Of a DNA stretch of 64,000 nt, positions 29,928 to 38,280 are shown piece by piece. This DNA comes from Hominisplanchenecus murintestinalis. Lineage in GTDB: Bacteria > Bacillota > Clostridia > Lachnospirales > Lachnospiraceae. The stretch spans positions 1 through 64,000 of the forward strand of contig SRZB01000010.1 of the NCBI GenBank assembly GCA_004793585.1. Direction: 5' to 3'. Position 1 is the first letter of the stretch, and each line of letters starts with the position of its first letter. The notes under the pieces are model-generated. The model was not told the origin of the DNA, did no database searches, and saw nothing but the letters and a program-made list of their open reading frames with translations. Both the position numbers and the translations under genes were made by a program.

Positions 29928-30299
29928 ATGGTAAAATTATTTGAGTCTGAAATTAAAATAATGGAAGTTTTGTGGGAAAAAGGAAATTTAAAAGCCACGG
30001 ACATTGTTCGTGAAATGGTTAAAAGAACAAACTGGAATAAAAATACAACATATACTGTTATAAAAAAATGTATTTCTAAAGGTGCAATCAGAAGAGATGA
30101 GCCAGGATTTGTATGTGTACCACTTGTTAAAAAAGCAGAAATACAAGAATATGAAACTAATGAATTGATAGGAAGAATGTTTGGAGGATCAATTTCAAAT
30201 TTTATTTCAAGTTTTTTTGTACACAGTCATTTATCTGATAAAGAAATTGAAGAAATTGAAGCAATGATAAAACAGCACAAGTCAGAGGAAACAAAATGA
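29928..30299 (+). CDS. blaI: BlaI/MecI-family transcriptional repressor
   Basis: A 123-residue winged-helix repressor. The N-terminus ESEIKIMEVLWEKGNLKATD and the recognition region NWNKNTTYTVIKKCISKGAI are typical of BlaI/MecI. The C-terminal dimerisation helices (LSDKEIEEIEAMIKQ) are present. The family represses target operons until a BlaR1-type membrane protease triggers its cleavage. Here it overlaps the sensor gene by 4 nt, the normal blaI-blaR1 coupling, but no beta-lactamase or PBP gene is nearby. Its targets are probably its own operon and the lipoprotein gene, both of which carry the same operator. AT-rich compared with the ICE backbone. Confidence 0.9.
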   Translation: MVKLFESEIKIMEVLWEKGNLKATDIVREMVKRTNWNKNTTYTVIKKCISKGAIRRDEPGFVCVPLVKKAEIQEYETNELIGRMFGGSISNFISSFFVHSHLSDKEIEEIEAMIKQHKSEETK

Positions 30300-31474
30300 A
30301 TTTATTCTTTTTGAATATTTCAATCAGCATAGTTATATTGGCAGTTTTGTTTGTTAGGCGCTATGCTTATAACTATGTTGCAGTAAACTTTTATTGCAGT
30401 CTTTGGAAAGTAGTTTTATTAAAGTTGTTAGCATCGTTTGTAACTCCTTTTTTAGTACTAATTTTTCGATTTTTCCTTAGTCCTAAAGTTCTTGCAAGAG
30501 AGAATATCGGTTTGGGAATATTTGAAAATTTTAATAAAGTATATATATATATATGGCTATTAGTAAGTAGTGTTTTATTGATTCTATTTATAGGAAACTA
30601 TTGCTTGTATTTAAAAAAAATACATTTTGCACGAGAGCTGAGTAAAACTGATATTAAAGATAATATTGTAATGAAAATAGAAAAGAAGATTAAATTTAAA
30701 AGTTCAGATATTTTACAATCACCAGTTACGGTAGGAGTGACGAAAAGTCAAATTATAATACCAGAGTTTGTAAAGGAAATGACAAAAAAAGAACAAAATT
30801 ATCTTTTGTATCATGAAATATGTCATGCAAAGCATAAAGATTGCTTGTGGAAAATTTTAGTGATATGTGTTGTCGCAATTTATTGGTTCAATCCTATGAT
30901 ATGGATAATGACAATCTGTTTAAATAGAGATATCGAATTAAGATGCGATTACGAAGTTATTTCACGCTTGGGCGGAGAAAAAGAGTATGCAGAGCTTTTG
31001 CTGAAATTTGCTCGGTATGAAAATGAACCAGTATATTTAATGAATGGATTTGGCGAATCTAACATTAAAAAAAGAATCTCTGCTATTTTAAATTTTGATT
31101 ATGAAAAGAAAAAATTTAGATTTTCTTTAGGCATGTTAATTTTGTTTGCCACAATGTTGATGTTTGTTAGAATGGATTCCTTGGATGCAATTTTTAAAAG
31201 CTTGAAAGTTCCGGATGCAGTTGAAGGAAGTGATATTTCAGTTGATGATCATCCTTTAACTAAATATAAAGAGCTTGACATTGAATTTGTAAATGGAAAA
31301 TGGAAAATTGGAGAGGAGGAAATAGAGGGTTTAATTGATGTAGGGCATTGCTTTTTTGTCGATGAAATGGTCGAAAATGGAATTTGGTTGGAAATTATCC
31401 GTTCTAATTCAGGAGAAATAGAAGATAAAAAGATAATTTTAGAAAGTCAGGCATGGAAACGTGCAGAAGAGTAA
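30296..31474 (+). CDS. BlaR1-type M56 sensor metalloprotease
   Basis: A 392-residue membrane protein. It has about four transmembrane segments (near residues 5-20, 40-62, 83-103 and 282-300) and a cytoplasmic M56 zinc-protease domain with HExxH in YHEICHAKH. A third ligand region lies near ELRCDYEVI. The outside C-terminus, about 90 residues, is not a penicillin-binding domain. It has the pattern YKELDIEFVNGKWKIG, then LEIIRSNSGEI, resembling the repeats in the lipoprotein at 40162-40902. The family senses an external signal and leads to BlaI cleavage. Here the likely signal is the peptide product or envelope damage; that is inference. Confidence 0.87.
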   Translation: MNLFFLNISISIVILAVLFVRRYAYNYVAVNFYCSLWKVVLLKLLASFVTPFLVLIFRFFLSPKVLARENIGLGIFENFNKVYIYIWLLVSSVLLILFIGNYCLYLKKIHFARELSKTDIKDNIVMKIEKKIKFKSSDILQSPVTVGVTKSQIIIPEFVKEMTKKEQNYLLYHEICHAKHKDCLWKILVICVVAIYWFNPMIWIMTICLNRDIELRCDYEVISRLGGEKEYAELLLKFARYENEPVYLMNGFGESNIKKRISAILNFDYEKKKFRFSLGMLILFATMLMFVRMDSLDAIFKSLKVPDAVEGSDISVDDHPLTKYKELDIEFVNGKWKIGEEEIEGLIDVGHCFFVDEMVENGIWLEIIRSNSGEIEDKKIILESQAWKRAEE

Positions 31475-31497
31475 AAATAGCTGTTAGGAGGCATGTT

Positions 31498-31770
31498 ATG
31501 TATAAAAGGAGAGAGCGTCCTTATCAAAAGATTAAAAACGATACAAGGACATTGGTGCTTGCAGGAGACCAAAAATCTATTATAATATTAAATGAAACGG
31601 CATTTGTTATATGGGAAACATGTGATGGTTTGAATTTACGTGAATTGGTCAAAAAAATACTCGAATTATATAAACTTCCTGAAGAAGAATATCAAGCAAC
31701 AATCGAAAATGATTGTCAGAACATACTTACATATTTAGCTGAAAATGGATTGATAAAAGAGTATCATTAG
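31498..31770 (+). CDS. PqqD-like RiPP recognition protein
   Basis: A 90-residue protein; ATG 31498 follows AGGAGG by 6 nt. It has the PqqD/RRE fold pattern: basic first strands, then IIILNETAFVIWETCDGLNL, LVKKILELYKL and a C-terminal helix ending LAENGLIKEY. Stand-alone RRE proteins bind the leader of a ribosomally made peptide and present it to the maturase. It sits directly upstream of the radical SAM gene, as expected for radical-SAM RiPP clusters. No signal peptide. Confidence 0.87.
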   Translation: MYKRRERPYQKIKNDTRTLVLAGDQKSIIILNETAFVIWETCDGLNLRELVKKILELYKLPEEEYQATIENDCQNILTYLAENGLIKEYH

Positions 31771-31783
31771 GAGGAATAGAAAT

Positions 31784-32340
31784 ATGATTAATGAGAACTT
31801 AGCAGAAAATTATAAATTGCAGGGTGTATATATTGAACTTACATCTAAATGCAATTTGCGATGTCTGCACTGTTATAATGAATCGGGTAGTTTACGAGGG
31901 ATGTTAGGGATTGCAGAATTTAACAATATTTTAGATAGCCTCCAAGAGGGTGAAGATACTGCGGTTACTTTATCTGGTGGAGAACCACTGTTACATCCAT
32001 CCATTTGGACATTTATAGAAGAACTGGATAAGAAAAACTTTGGAAAGAAATTAATGATTACAAATGCAACATTGATAACACCTCAGATTGCAAAACAGTT
32101 AAAAAACCACCAAATTTCAATTCAAATTAGCTTGAATGGCTCATGTGCTGAAACACATGATAAATTATGTGGAAAAGGAAATTTTGAACGAACAATACGA
32201 GGGATTAATAATCTGCTTCAAGAGGAGATTCAAGAGCGCATTTTAATAAGATGTATGGTTTCAGCATTTAATTTAAATGACATCGAAAAAATGATTGATA
32301 TGCTAGTTCAAAAAGGGATTCGACAAATTGATTTAGCAAC
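31784..32340 (+). pseudogene. Radical SAM/SPASM peptide maturase, 5' part, split by an IS91-family element
   Basis: The first 185 codons of the maturase. The AdoMet cluster motif CNLRCLHC lies near residues 24-31, followed by the TLSGGEPLLHP motif and MITNATL. The frame ends where the insertion begins, after QIDLA. As it stands it would make a truncated enzyme lacking the SPASM clusters. Joined to 34883-35390 it gives a continuous 354-residue protein. RBS AGGAGG precedes the ATG. In related clusters such enzymes form thioether or carbon-carbon links in a Cys-rich precursor, here probably the 47-aa peptide at 35453. Confidence 0.9.
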
Positions 32341-32353
32341 CTGACAAGGAATC

Positions 32354-32429
32354 AATCGAAGTTGGTGTAAACGATAAAGCAGTCTGGTCATTGCCTGAAA
32401 CTGCCCTATCGTTTACATCAATTTCGATT
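32354..32429. repeat. Long imperfect hairpin at the transposase-proximal end
   Basis: Two 30-nt arms (32354-32383 and 32400-32429) match at 26 positions around a 16-nt loop; the core GTAAACGAT pairs with ATCGTTTAC. It starts 13 bp from the insertion boundary, downstream of the transposase, where rolling-circle elements carry their replication origin structure. Confidence 0.75.
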
Positions 32430-32615
32430 TTCCTTTGGTGAACAAAGTCGCGTCCCTTTTGCTGTGCCCTATGGATTTTCAATCTTTGCTCTTCCACATG
32501 ATTTTAACATATCCCTTCAGCTATTCCTACCACGAAATGTACAGAAGCTTCTTTTTCTGTACAACAAACAGACCTCCCGCTGGGAAGCCTGAAAATCCGT
32601 ATAAACTACTTGCTT

Positions 32616-33767
32616 TCAAATCCGAAGCGGATATTTTGGGGCGGATGCCACAAGACGGCCTCCACAAGAACGGCAGGAGCAGACATCTATTCCCCAGAGA
32701 TGTTTTAATACCTCTGTGCTCTTCATGCCACGCAGTTCGGACAGGTACTTTCTGCACCCTAACAGGTTGCGGCACAATGCAAGCTCTTTTGCCTTTGTCC
32801 GGACCGAAAGCAGTCCATAATGCCGGATGCGCACAAACCTTTTTGGCGGAACATGCATCAGGAAACGGCGTATAAATTCCGCTCCCTGAAGGGTAAGGGT
32901 TTTCCATTTCCCTTCGTCGCGGTAATCCTTCACGGAAAACGTGACCGTATTTTCCGTCATGCTGACAAGCCGGTGGTTGCTGATGGCAATCCTGTGCGTG
33001 TATTTCCCGAGATAGCTGATGACATCCCCCGACCCGTTAAAAGTCTTTTTACAGTAAGGTGCCCACTCTTTCCGGTAACAGGTATCCATCAGTTCCTGAA
33101 AGGCATAACGGTTCTGGTACTTTCCGGCAGAGCCGTGGAATTCCAGTTTTCCGTCTTTCCACAACCCCTTCATGGTTTCCATGTATTTTCCCCTGAACAC
33201 CTTGGATATTACCCTGACAGGCAGAAAAAATTCCTCCCCACGGTCACGCCACTGCTTCTTTCCATCCAGACCGCCTCCCAGTACTATGGCATGGATGTGG
33301 GGATGGTAATTCATTTCGGAACCCCATGTATGCAGGATAAAGAGATACCCTATCTTTGCCCCAAGATATTTCTCGTCAGCGGACAACTCCTCCAATGTAT
33401 CAGAAGCTGCATGGTACAGTGCATTGTAAAGCAGGGACTGGTTGCTGTAAATGACAGGATTAAGTTCCTCCGGCATTGTGAAGACCACATGGAAATACGG
33501 TGCATCCAGCACATCCTCCCTGCGCAGGTCAATCCACTTTTCTTTCGGCAGGGCCTGGCACATGGGACAGCACCGATTGCGGCAGGAATTATAATGAATC
33601 TGTATGCTCCTGCAGTCCTCACACACACTTACATTCGCGCCATAAGCTCCTGTTTTGCAGTTGATTATGTTGTTTGCCGTTTTTGCCTGCTGTGGAGACG
33701 GATGGTATTGTTCAAGATATCTTGGATAAAAACGAAGAAAGATATCCTGAACGGTAGGCTTATCCAC
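32616..33767 (-). CDS. IS91-family HUH transposase
   Basis: About 383 residues. The N-terminal zinc-binding part has CEDCRSIQIHYNSC and CCPMCQ. The HUH metal motif is NYHPHIHAIVLGGG. The region with the catalytic Tyr is ISYLGKYTHRIAISNHR. The C-terminus has another Cys cluster (CSCRSCGGRLVA). GTG 33767 is chosen because GGAGG lies 6 nt upstream; an in-frame TTG at 33788 is possible. The enzyme nicks DNA and moves the element by rolling-circle replication. It overlaps the end of the recombinase gene, so the two are coupled. All motifs are intact. Confidence 0.9.
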   Translation of the reverse strand: MDKPTVQDIFLRFYPRYLEQYHPSPQQAKTANNIINCKTGAYGANVSVCEDCRSIQIHYNSCRNRCCPMCQALPKEKWIDLRREDVLDAPYFHVVFTMPEELNPVIYSNQSLLYNALYHAASDTLEELSADEKYLGAKIGYLFILHTWGSEMNYHPHIHAIVLGGGLDGKKQWRDRGEEFFLPVRVISKVFRGKYMETMKGLWKDGKLEFHGSAGKYQNRYAFQELMDTCYRKEWAPYCKKTFNGSGDVISYLGKYTHRIAISNHRLVSMTENTVTFSVKDYRDEGKWKTLTLQGAEFIRRFLMHVPPKRFVRIRHYGLLSVRTKAKELALCRNLLGCRKYLSELRGMKSTEVLKHLWGIDVCSCRSCGGRLVASAPKYPLRI

Positions 33768-34611
33768 GTTCAGCCTCCGGGCTGTCAAAGGGGCTTTTAA
33801 TGCCCAGCAGCGTTTTGTCGCTCACATGCAGATAAACCTCTGTGGATTTCGGGTCAACATGTCCAAGGAGCGCCTGGATATACTTAATGTCACACCCTGA
33901 TTCCAGAAGATGGCTGGCGAAGCTGTGGCGCAGGGCATGGGTGGAGAGATGTTTTTTGATGCCTGCTTTCTCTGCGCTTTTCTTTAAAAACTGGTTGACA
34001 GTATTTTTATCCAGATAACTTCCGGAATAACTGCTGGGGAATAAAATGTCCCGTGGTTTTCCGCATGCAAACCAGTATTCTGTCAGCAGTCCGAGAGTTC
34101 TGTCCGCAAGGATCGTATAACGGTCTACCCTGCTTTTGCTGTTCCGGATATGGATGGAATGGTGCGTCCTCGAAATATCGTCATAGTGTAAATGCACCAG
34201 TTCCGAAACACGCAGCCCACCGGAATACATCGTCGCAAGCATCGCCCTGTGTTTCAGGTTTTTCGTTGCTGCAAGGATTGCCTCCACTTCCGCCTTTGTA
34301 AGAACGGTGGGCAGGGAGCGGTCATTTTTCATGCGGGGGATAGCATCATCATCCCAGAGTGCTTTCAGAAGCCTCCGGTACAGGAACTTGATGGCAGAAT
34401 GGTAGTGGTTATAAGTTTCCGGACGGACACCGGACAACTGTTTTTCCATCAGGAAACTTTCTGCATCTTCCATGGTCAGTTCCGCAAGGGAAACTTTCCC
34501 GATGGTATCCATAAAGTATTTTACTGTTCTGCAGTAAGCCCCCGCTGTAGATTCCTTTAGATTCCTTTTTGCGGCAGCTACCCTAATTGATTCAAAAATT
34601 TCTTCGTACAT
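33760..34611 (-). CDS. Tyrosine recombinase of the IS91-family element
   Basis: A 283-residue phage-integrase-type recombinase. It has an N-terminal SAM-like domain (YCRTVKYFMDTIGKVSLAEL), then catalytic Arg in SGGLRVSELVHL, HALRHSFASHLL (HxxR), LGHVDPKSTEVYLHVS with the second His and the nucleophile Tyr. A GGAGGTGC site precedes the ATG. IS91 relatives in Firmicutes and Bacteroidetes often pair such a recombinase with the HUH transposase; it may resolve or circularise intermediates. The gene appears complete. Confidence 0.9.
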   Translation of the reverse strand: MYEEIFESIRVAAAKRNLKESTAGAYCRTVKYFMDTIGKVSLAELTMEDAESFLMEKQLSGVRPETYNHYHSAIKFLYRRLLKALWDDDAIPRMKNDRSLPTVLTKAEVEAILAATKNLKHRAMLATMYSGGLRVSELVHLHYDDISRTHHSIHIRNSKSRVDRYTILADRTLGLLTEYWFACGKPRDILFPSSYSGSYLDKNTVNQFLKKSAEKAGIKKHLSTHALRHSFASHLLESGCDIKYIQALLGHVDPKSTEVYLHVSDKTLLGIKSPFDSPEAERG

Positions 34612-34882
34612 AAAGCACCTCCATATAGTGTAATGATTTTTAGCTTGTTATCACTGCCCTTTACGGAGGTGCATTCGCATCATAAAAGTGCTTGTCAGGA
34701 AAGCACGAAAATGGTATTCTTTTCATAGGCAGTGGGAAGGGCGATCCTGTTCAATTGTTAAGCGTCACAACTCAACAATACTACTTTTAGGACTTGCTTT
34801 CCACTGCTTTTCAAAAGCAACTAAATGAAAACTGCGCCACAGCCTTGGCCAGCCATCGCGCAGCGATTTTGTTCAATTTGAC

Positions 34883-35390
34883 TTTATTGGGGAGAGGAAA
34901 GGAGAATAAAGCAGAAATGTATTTGTCTCCACAACAGAAGAAAAAATTTTTAAAGGATATAAATTCTAATGAGCATTTAAAATCTTTAATAGAATCAGGA
35001 CTAAAAATATCGTTTCCAGACGAGTTTACAGGGGTATGTCCTTTGATTTTGAATGAAATTGATGGTGGAAAAATACCATTAACGCCTAGAATAGACTCCT
35101 ACGGCCATGTATATTTATGTCAATTATTTTCAGGTGAGAATTATTCTATTGGAAATGTATATGATAATATATTAACAAAAATCTGTGAAAGTGATCGGTT
35201 ATCACACTTGGTATGGTTTATGAGATATGGAATGAAATATATGCATGAGTGTGAAAAATGCGTTTGGCAATCGGCATGTGGAAAAGGATGCCTTGCATTA
35301 GCCTTGAGCAACGGATCAATACAAGAAACCGATGGTGAATGCGAACTTAGAAGAGAACAATTAACAGAAGATTTTTTACAGTGTCAATAA
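34883..35390 (+). pseudogene. Radical SAM/SPASM maturase, 3' part
   Basis: The remaining 169 codons of the maturase after the insertion. It holds the SPASM region: VCPLILNEIDGG, IDSYGHVYLCQLF, then CEKCVWQSACGKGC and a last Cys in DGECELRR. These Cys probably bind auxiliary iron-sulfur clusters. Alone it has no good start: the frame upstream runs into insertion sequence, and no RBS is evident. It is separated from the precursor gene by 62 nt. Function depends on clean loss of the insertion or on an intact copy elsewhere. Confidence 0.88.
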
Positions 35391-35452
35391 GGTAACAGGC
35401 TATTAAAGGTCAATTATAGAATAAAATTTTATTACATATGGAGGTATTTAAC

Positions 35453-35596
35453 ATGACTTATACAAAACCAGTAGCAACAAAAGCCGAAGTAGCAGCTATC
35501 GAACCCAGAGCTTGTACATCAAATTTTACTTGTAAATCAGGTTTCTCTTGTAATGGATATACCTGCAAGAAAAAATTCAAATGTACATCTTGGTAA
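35453..35596 (+). CDS. Cys-rich RiPP precursor peptide (candidate)
   Basis: A 47-residue peptide. ATATGGAGG precedes the ATG. The N-terminal ~20 residues (MTYTKPVATKAEVAAIEPRA) have no Cys and fit a short leader. The core has five Cys (C21, C27, C33, C38, C44) and a closing TSW. Each Cys from the second on is preceded by an aromatic residue two positions earlier (F25, F31, Y36, F42), giving four [F/Y]-x-C units. The gene follows the maturase and ends at a terminator. No double-Gly leader and no match to a named RiPP class is evident; a thioether (sactipeptide or ranthipeptide-like) or cyclophane product is possible. Confidence 0.85.
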   Translation: MTYTKPVATKAEVAAIEPRACTSNFTCKSGFSCNGYTCKKKFKCTSW

Positions 35597-35714
35597 GTAA
35601 AAGGGGTATAAAATACCCGGCGATAAGTCCAACTACCGCAATTAGTCATACTTTCGCCAACTGAAAACTAAATACAAAGTTACCTTATTGTTGACTCTTT
35701 AATAGCCCAATTAA

Positions 35715-35756
35715 ATGTAAAATGGAACTTTCACATGGGAGTTCCATTTTCTTTTT
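35715..35756 (+). terminator. Terminator after the precursor gene
   Basis: An 11-bp stem AAAATGGAACT / AGTTCCATTTT with a 10-nt loop, followed by CTTTTT. It suggests that the ABC exporter genes downstream are transcribed separately or by read-through. Confidence 0.75.
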
Positions 35757-35759
35757 AGA

Positions 35760-36540
35760 TAATGAAAAATATCACTATAATTATAATATATGAGAAAAAG
35801 AATGTAAATAGTAGAAAATGGCCTATAAAATGCAAGAAAATTGGTTATTATCTTCGAAAGGCATAAAAAGTATATGCTTTATTGAATATTCTTGCCAGAA
35901 GAAACTACAATTCCGACAAATTGAATATTCCAGAGGAGTTTCCATCAGCTGTCCGGCGATATGGAAATCACTTTTTAGATTCGCTTTTGTGCATACCGAA
36001 TGATAATTTCTACAGAAATATTCGTAAAGGCTGCTACGCACCGCAGATGCGGCAAGGCCTTGACTAATATTCCTATAGAAATGAACACTTAATCAAGCAC
36101 AAAAAAGGCGATTTCCGAGTACCGGAACTCCGATTTCCAAATTTCTGGATTCGTGATTTCGAGCCACAAGAATATTCACAAATTGGAAACCAGCTTAATT
36201 TTGCCTAAATGGTCTATGCTTGCACCAATGAGATTTATCACGGCCTTGTCACATAAACAATGCAAGGCAGGCTTGATTAGTGTCATTGGTACAACAAGTA
36301 GAATCTTCAAAGCAGACATAAGCGATTCAAGTTCCTCTGACCGGACAGACAATGTAATACTATCTGTATTATTCTTTATTCCTTCGAAGGTCTAATTCCC
36401 CGCTACTCGCAGCGTTCTAAAAAGGAAAGTTAGGGCAGGATACCACACATACTTGCATCGGGGTGGATTATTCGAAAAATGTTTGGTTAGTTAAACCTAA
36501 AGTGAATGTATTACTTAAAAAGTAGGAAGGAGGCTTAGAG
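35760..36540. other. Intergenic stretch with possible gene remnants
   Basis: No convincing intact gene. Short open frames on the plus strand (35882-36067, with EEFPSAVRRYGNHFLDSLL) and a minus-strand frame around 36185-36390 look protein-like but lack starts or RBS, and I cannot name a family. The stretch is richer in GC than the flanking peptide locus. It may be debris from an earlier insertion between the precursor and exporter genes. The last ~100 bp should hold the exporter promoter and RBS (AGGAGG at 36528-36533). Confidence 0.4.
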
Positions 36541-36544
36541 AAAT

Positions 36545-38272
36545 ATGTTTGCAAGAAACGATTCAATTAAAAAAAGAAAGCAAGCAGGCTGGTGTATTAG
36601 GATGCTATTAAAGAGTAATTTGTTTGTTATTGTAGGAATATTTTTATTTCAATCGATTTTGGGAATATTACAAACGGCAAATGTAGTTATTACTCAAAAG
36701 ATAGTGAAGCTTGTGCAACAGCCTGATAGCGAACGATTAATTTTTTTCATTTGTATTTGGGGAGTTATAGAGATACTAAAAAAAACAGCCCCCTCTTTAA
36801 CAGAAATTCTAGGACTTAGATTACAGGCACAAATATTTTTAACATTCTATAAACAGGTTTGTGATAAATTGCATAGGCTTTCCATTTTAAAATATGACGA
36901 GTCAGAGTTTTTAGTTCGATTAGAACGTACTAGAAGGGCTATTGACGAAAAAATAGCAGATTATATTAGACAAATATTTTCCTTAATTTCTTTATTAATA
37001 ACAATTGGAAGTTTAGGTGTGGTTCTTTCTGGCATTAGTCCATTCTATTTAATTTATTTTATAATAATGAGTGTTTTGCAAAATACAATATTAATTTTAA
37101 ATTCCAGAGATACGGTAAATTTATTTGCGAATCAAGATAAAAAACAACATAAAGAAAGATATTATAAGGAATTATTACAAAATAGAACATATGCTAAAGA
37201 AATAAGGAGTTATGATTGTTATAAATGGCTTATTGGTAAGAGGCTAAAAAATTATAGAAGTATAATTCACGAGCACCTGCAATTCAGTAAGAAATGGTCG
37301 ATAATCAATATCTTCACTGGGATGCTTCTATATTTTTTAGAAGGATCAATTTTAGTTATATTGTTTTTGCAACTGTACAATCAAACAATCACAGCTGATA
37401 TTGTAATTTTAGTAATACAAGCACAAGAATTATTTTGTGGCACTATTTTCTCTTGTGTTGGACATATTACTTCCTTACGAGAAGATTTTTCTTATATAAT
37501 CTCGTTGTTACAGATTATGAATGAAAAGGAGATGGAAGAAGTAAAGCATTGTATAACAGATAATGGATTCAGAATGCAAAATATCTGTTACAGCTATAAT
37601 TCTGATAAATGTGTTTTGAAAAATATAGATTTGACTATACATGATAAAGAAAAAATTGCAATAGTAGGCAGAAATGGTTCTGGGAAAAGTACATTGGCTA
37701 AAATTGTAATGGGCTTATTAGAACCAACAAGTGGAAAAATAATAGTTAATACAAACAAAAAGATGGCAATATTTCAAGATTTTAGTAAGTTCTATCTAAC
37801 AGTAAAAGAGAATATTTTACCCGGTGTTATTAATATAGAAAACAATAAAATAGAAGATTTTTGTAAAAATAATAGAGGACTTGATTTTCTATTTGAGTTG
37901 CCTGCTGGCCTTGACACTCATCTGGGGCCTGATTTATATGAAGATGGAATAGATTTATCAGGAGGAGAATGGCAAAAAATATCTATATTACGAGCATTGT
38001 TAATGGAAGCGGATTTAGTGGTGTTTGATGAACCCACAGCTGCATTGGATCCCTTATCCGAAAGAGCAGTTTTTCAAGAAATACAAGAATTACTAAAAGA
38101 CAAAACAGTAATTATAATTACACATAGAATCGGTCTTACAAAATTTGCAGACAATATAGTGTTTTTAGAAAAAGGAGAGATTGTTGAAAATGGCACTTAT
38201 GAAAAACTTTTAACTAATAGTCATGGATGGTTCAAAAGATATTGTTATGAACAAGGAAAATGGTATGTGTGA
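36545..38272 (+). CDS. ABC exporter half-transporter A of the peptide locus
   Basis: A 575-residue fused membrane/ATPase protein. Residues ~20-320 contain about six transmembrane segments. The ATPase domain has Walker A GRNGSGKST, signature LSGGEWQKI, Walker B LVVFDEPTAALD and the switch His in IITHR. There is no N-terminal C39 peptidase domain, so it does not cleave a double-Gly leader. It probably pairs with the next gene as a heterodimeric exporter for the matured peptide or for self-protection. It lies 948 nt after the precursor gene and ends 8 nt before the partner's likely start. Confidence 0.88.
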   Translation: MFARNDSIKKRKQAGWCIRMLLKSNLFVIVGIFLFQSILGILQTANVVITQKIVKLVQQPDSERLIFFICIWGVIEILKKTAPSLTEILGLRLQAQIFLTFYKQVCDKLHRLSILKYDESEFLVRLERTRRAIDEKIADYIRQIFSLISLLITIGSLGVVLSGISPFYLIYFIIMSVLQNTILILNSRDTVNLFANQDKKQHKERYYKELLQNRTYAKEIRSYDCYKWLIGKRLKNYRSIIHEHLQFSKKWSIINIFTGMLLYFLEGSILVILFLQLYNQTITADIVILVIQAQELFCGTIFSCVGHITSLREDFSYIISLLQIMNEKEMEEVKHCITDNGFRMQNICYSYNSDKCVLKNIDLTIHDKEKIAIVGRNGSGKSTLAKIVMGLLEPTSGKIIVNTNKKMAIFQDFSKFYLTVKENILPGVINIENNKIEDFCKNNRGLDFLFELPAGLDTHLGPDLYEDGIDLSGGEWQKISILRALLMEADLVVFDEPTAALDPLSERAVFQEIQELLKDKTVIIITHRIGLTKFADNIVFLEKGEIVENGTYEKLLTNSHGWFKRYCYEQGKWYV

Positions 38273-38280
38273 GGCAGAGT

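Larger units (their letters stand above)
32341..34882 (-). mobile_element. IS91-family insertion with tyrosine recombinase
   Basis: A 2,542-bp insertion whose removal restores the radical SAM frame exactly (GCAAC joined to TTTATTGG gives LATLLGRG). It carries a tyrosine recombinase and an HUH transposase, both on the minus strand with overlapping ends. The left end, downstream of the transposase, abuts 5'-CAAC in the target. No target duplication is seen, as expected for rolling-circle IS91 elements. The left end begins CTGACAAG, and its complement CTTGTCAG occurs at 34691-34698, about 184 bp inside the right end, so the true ancestral right boundary could be there. Confidence 0.88.

Noticed and set aside
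29928..31474. Beta-lactam resistance module
   Set aside because: The BlaI and BlaR1-type genes are present, but the sensor lacks a penicillin-binding domain and no beta-lactamase or PBP2a gene is nearby.
32820..33800. Plus-strand frame of 326 codons
   Set aside because: It is the antisense shadow of the IS91-family transposase, whose motifs are clear on the minus strand.
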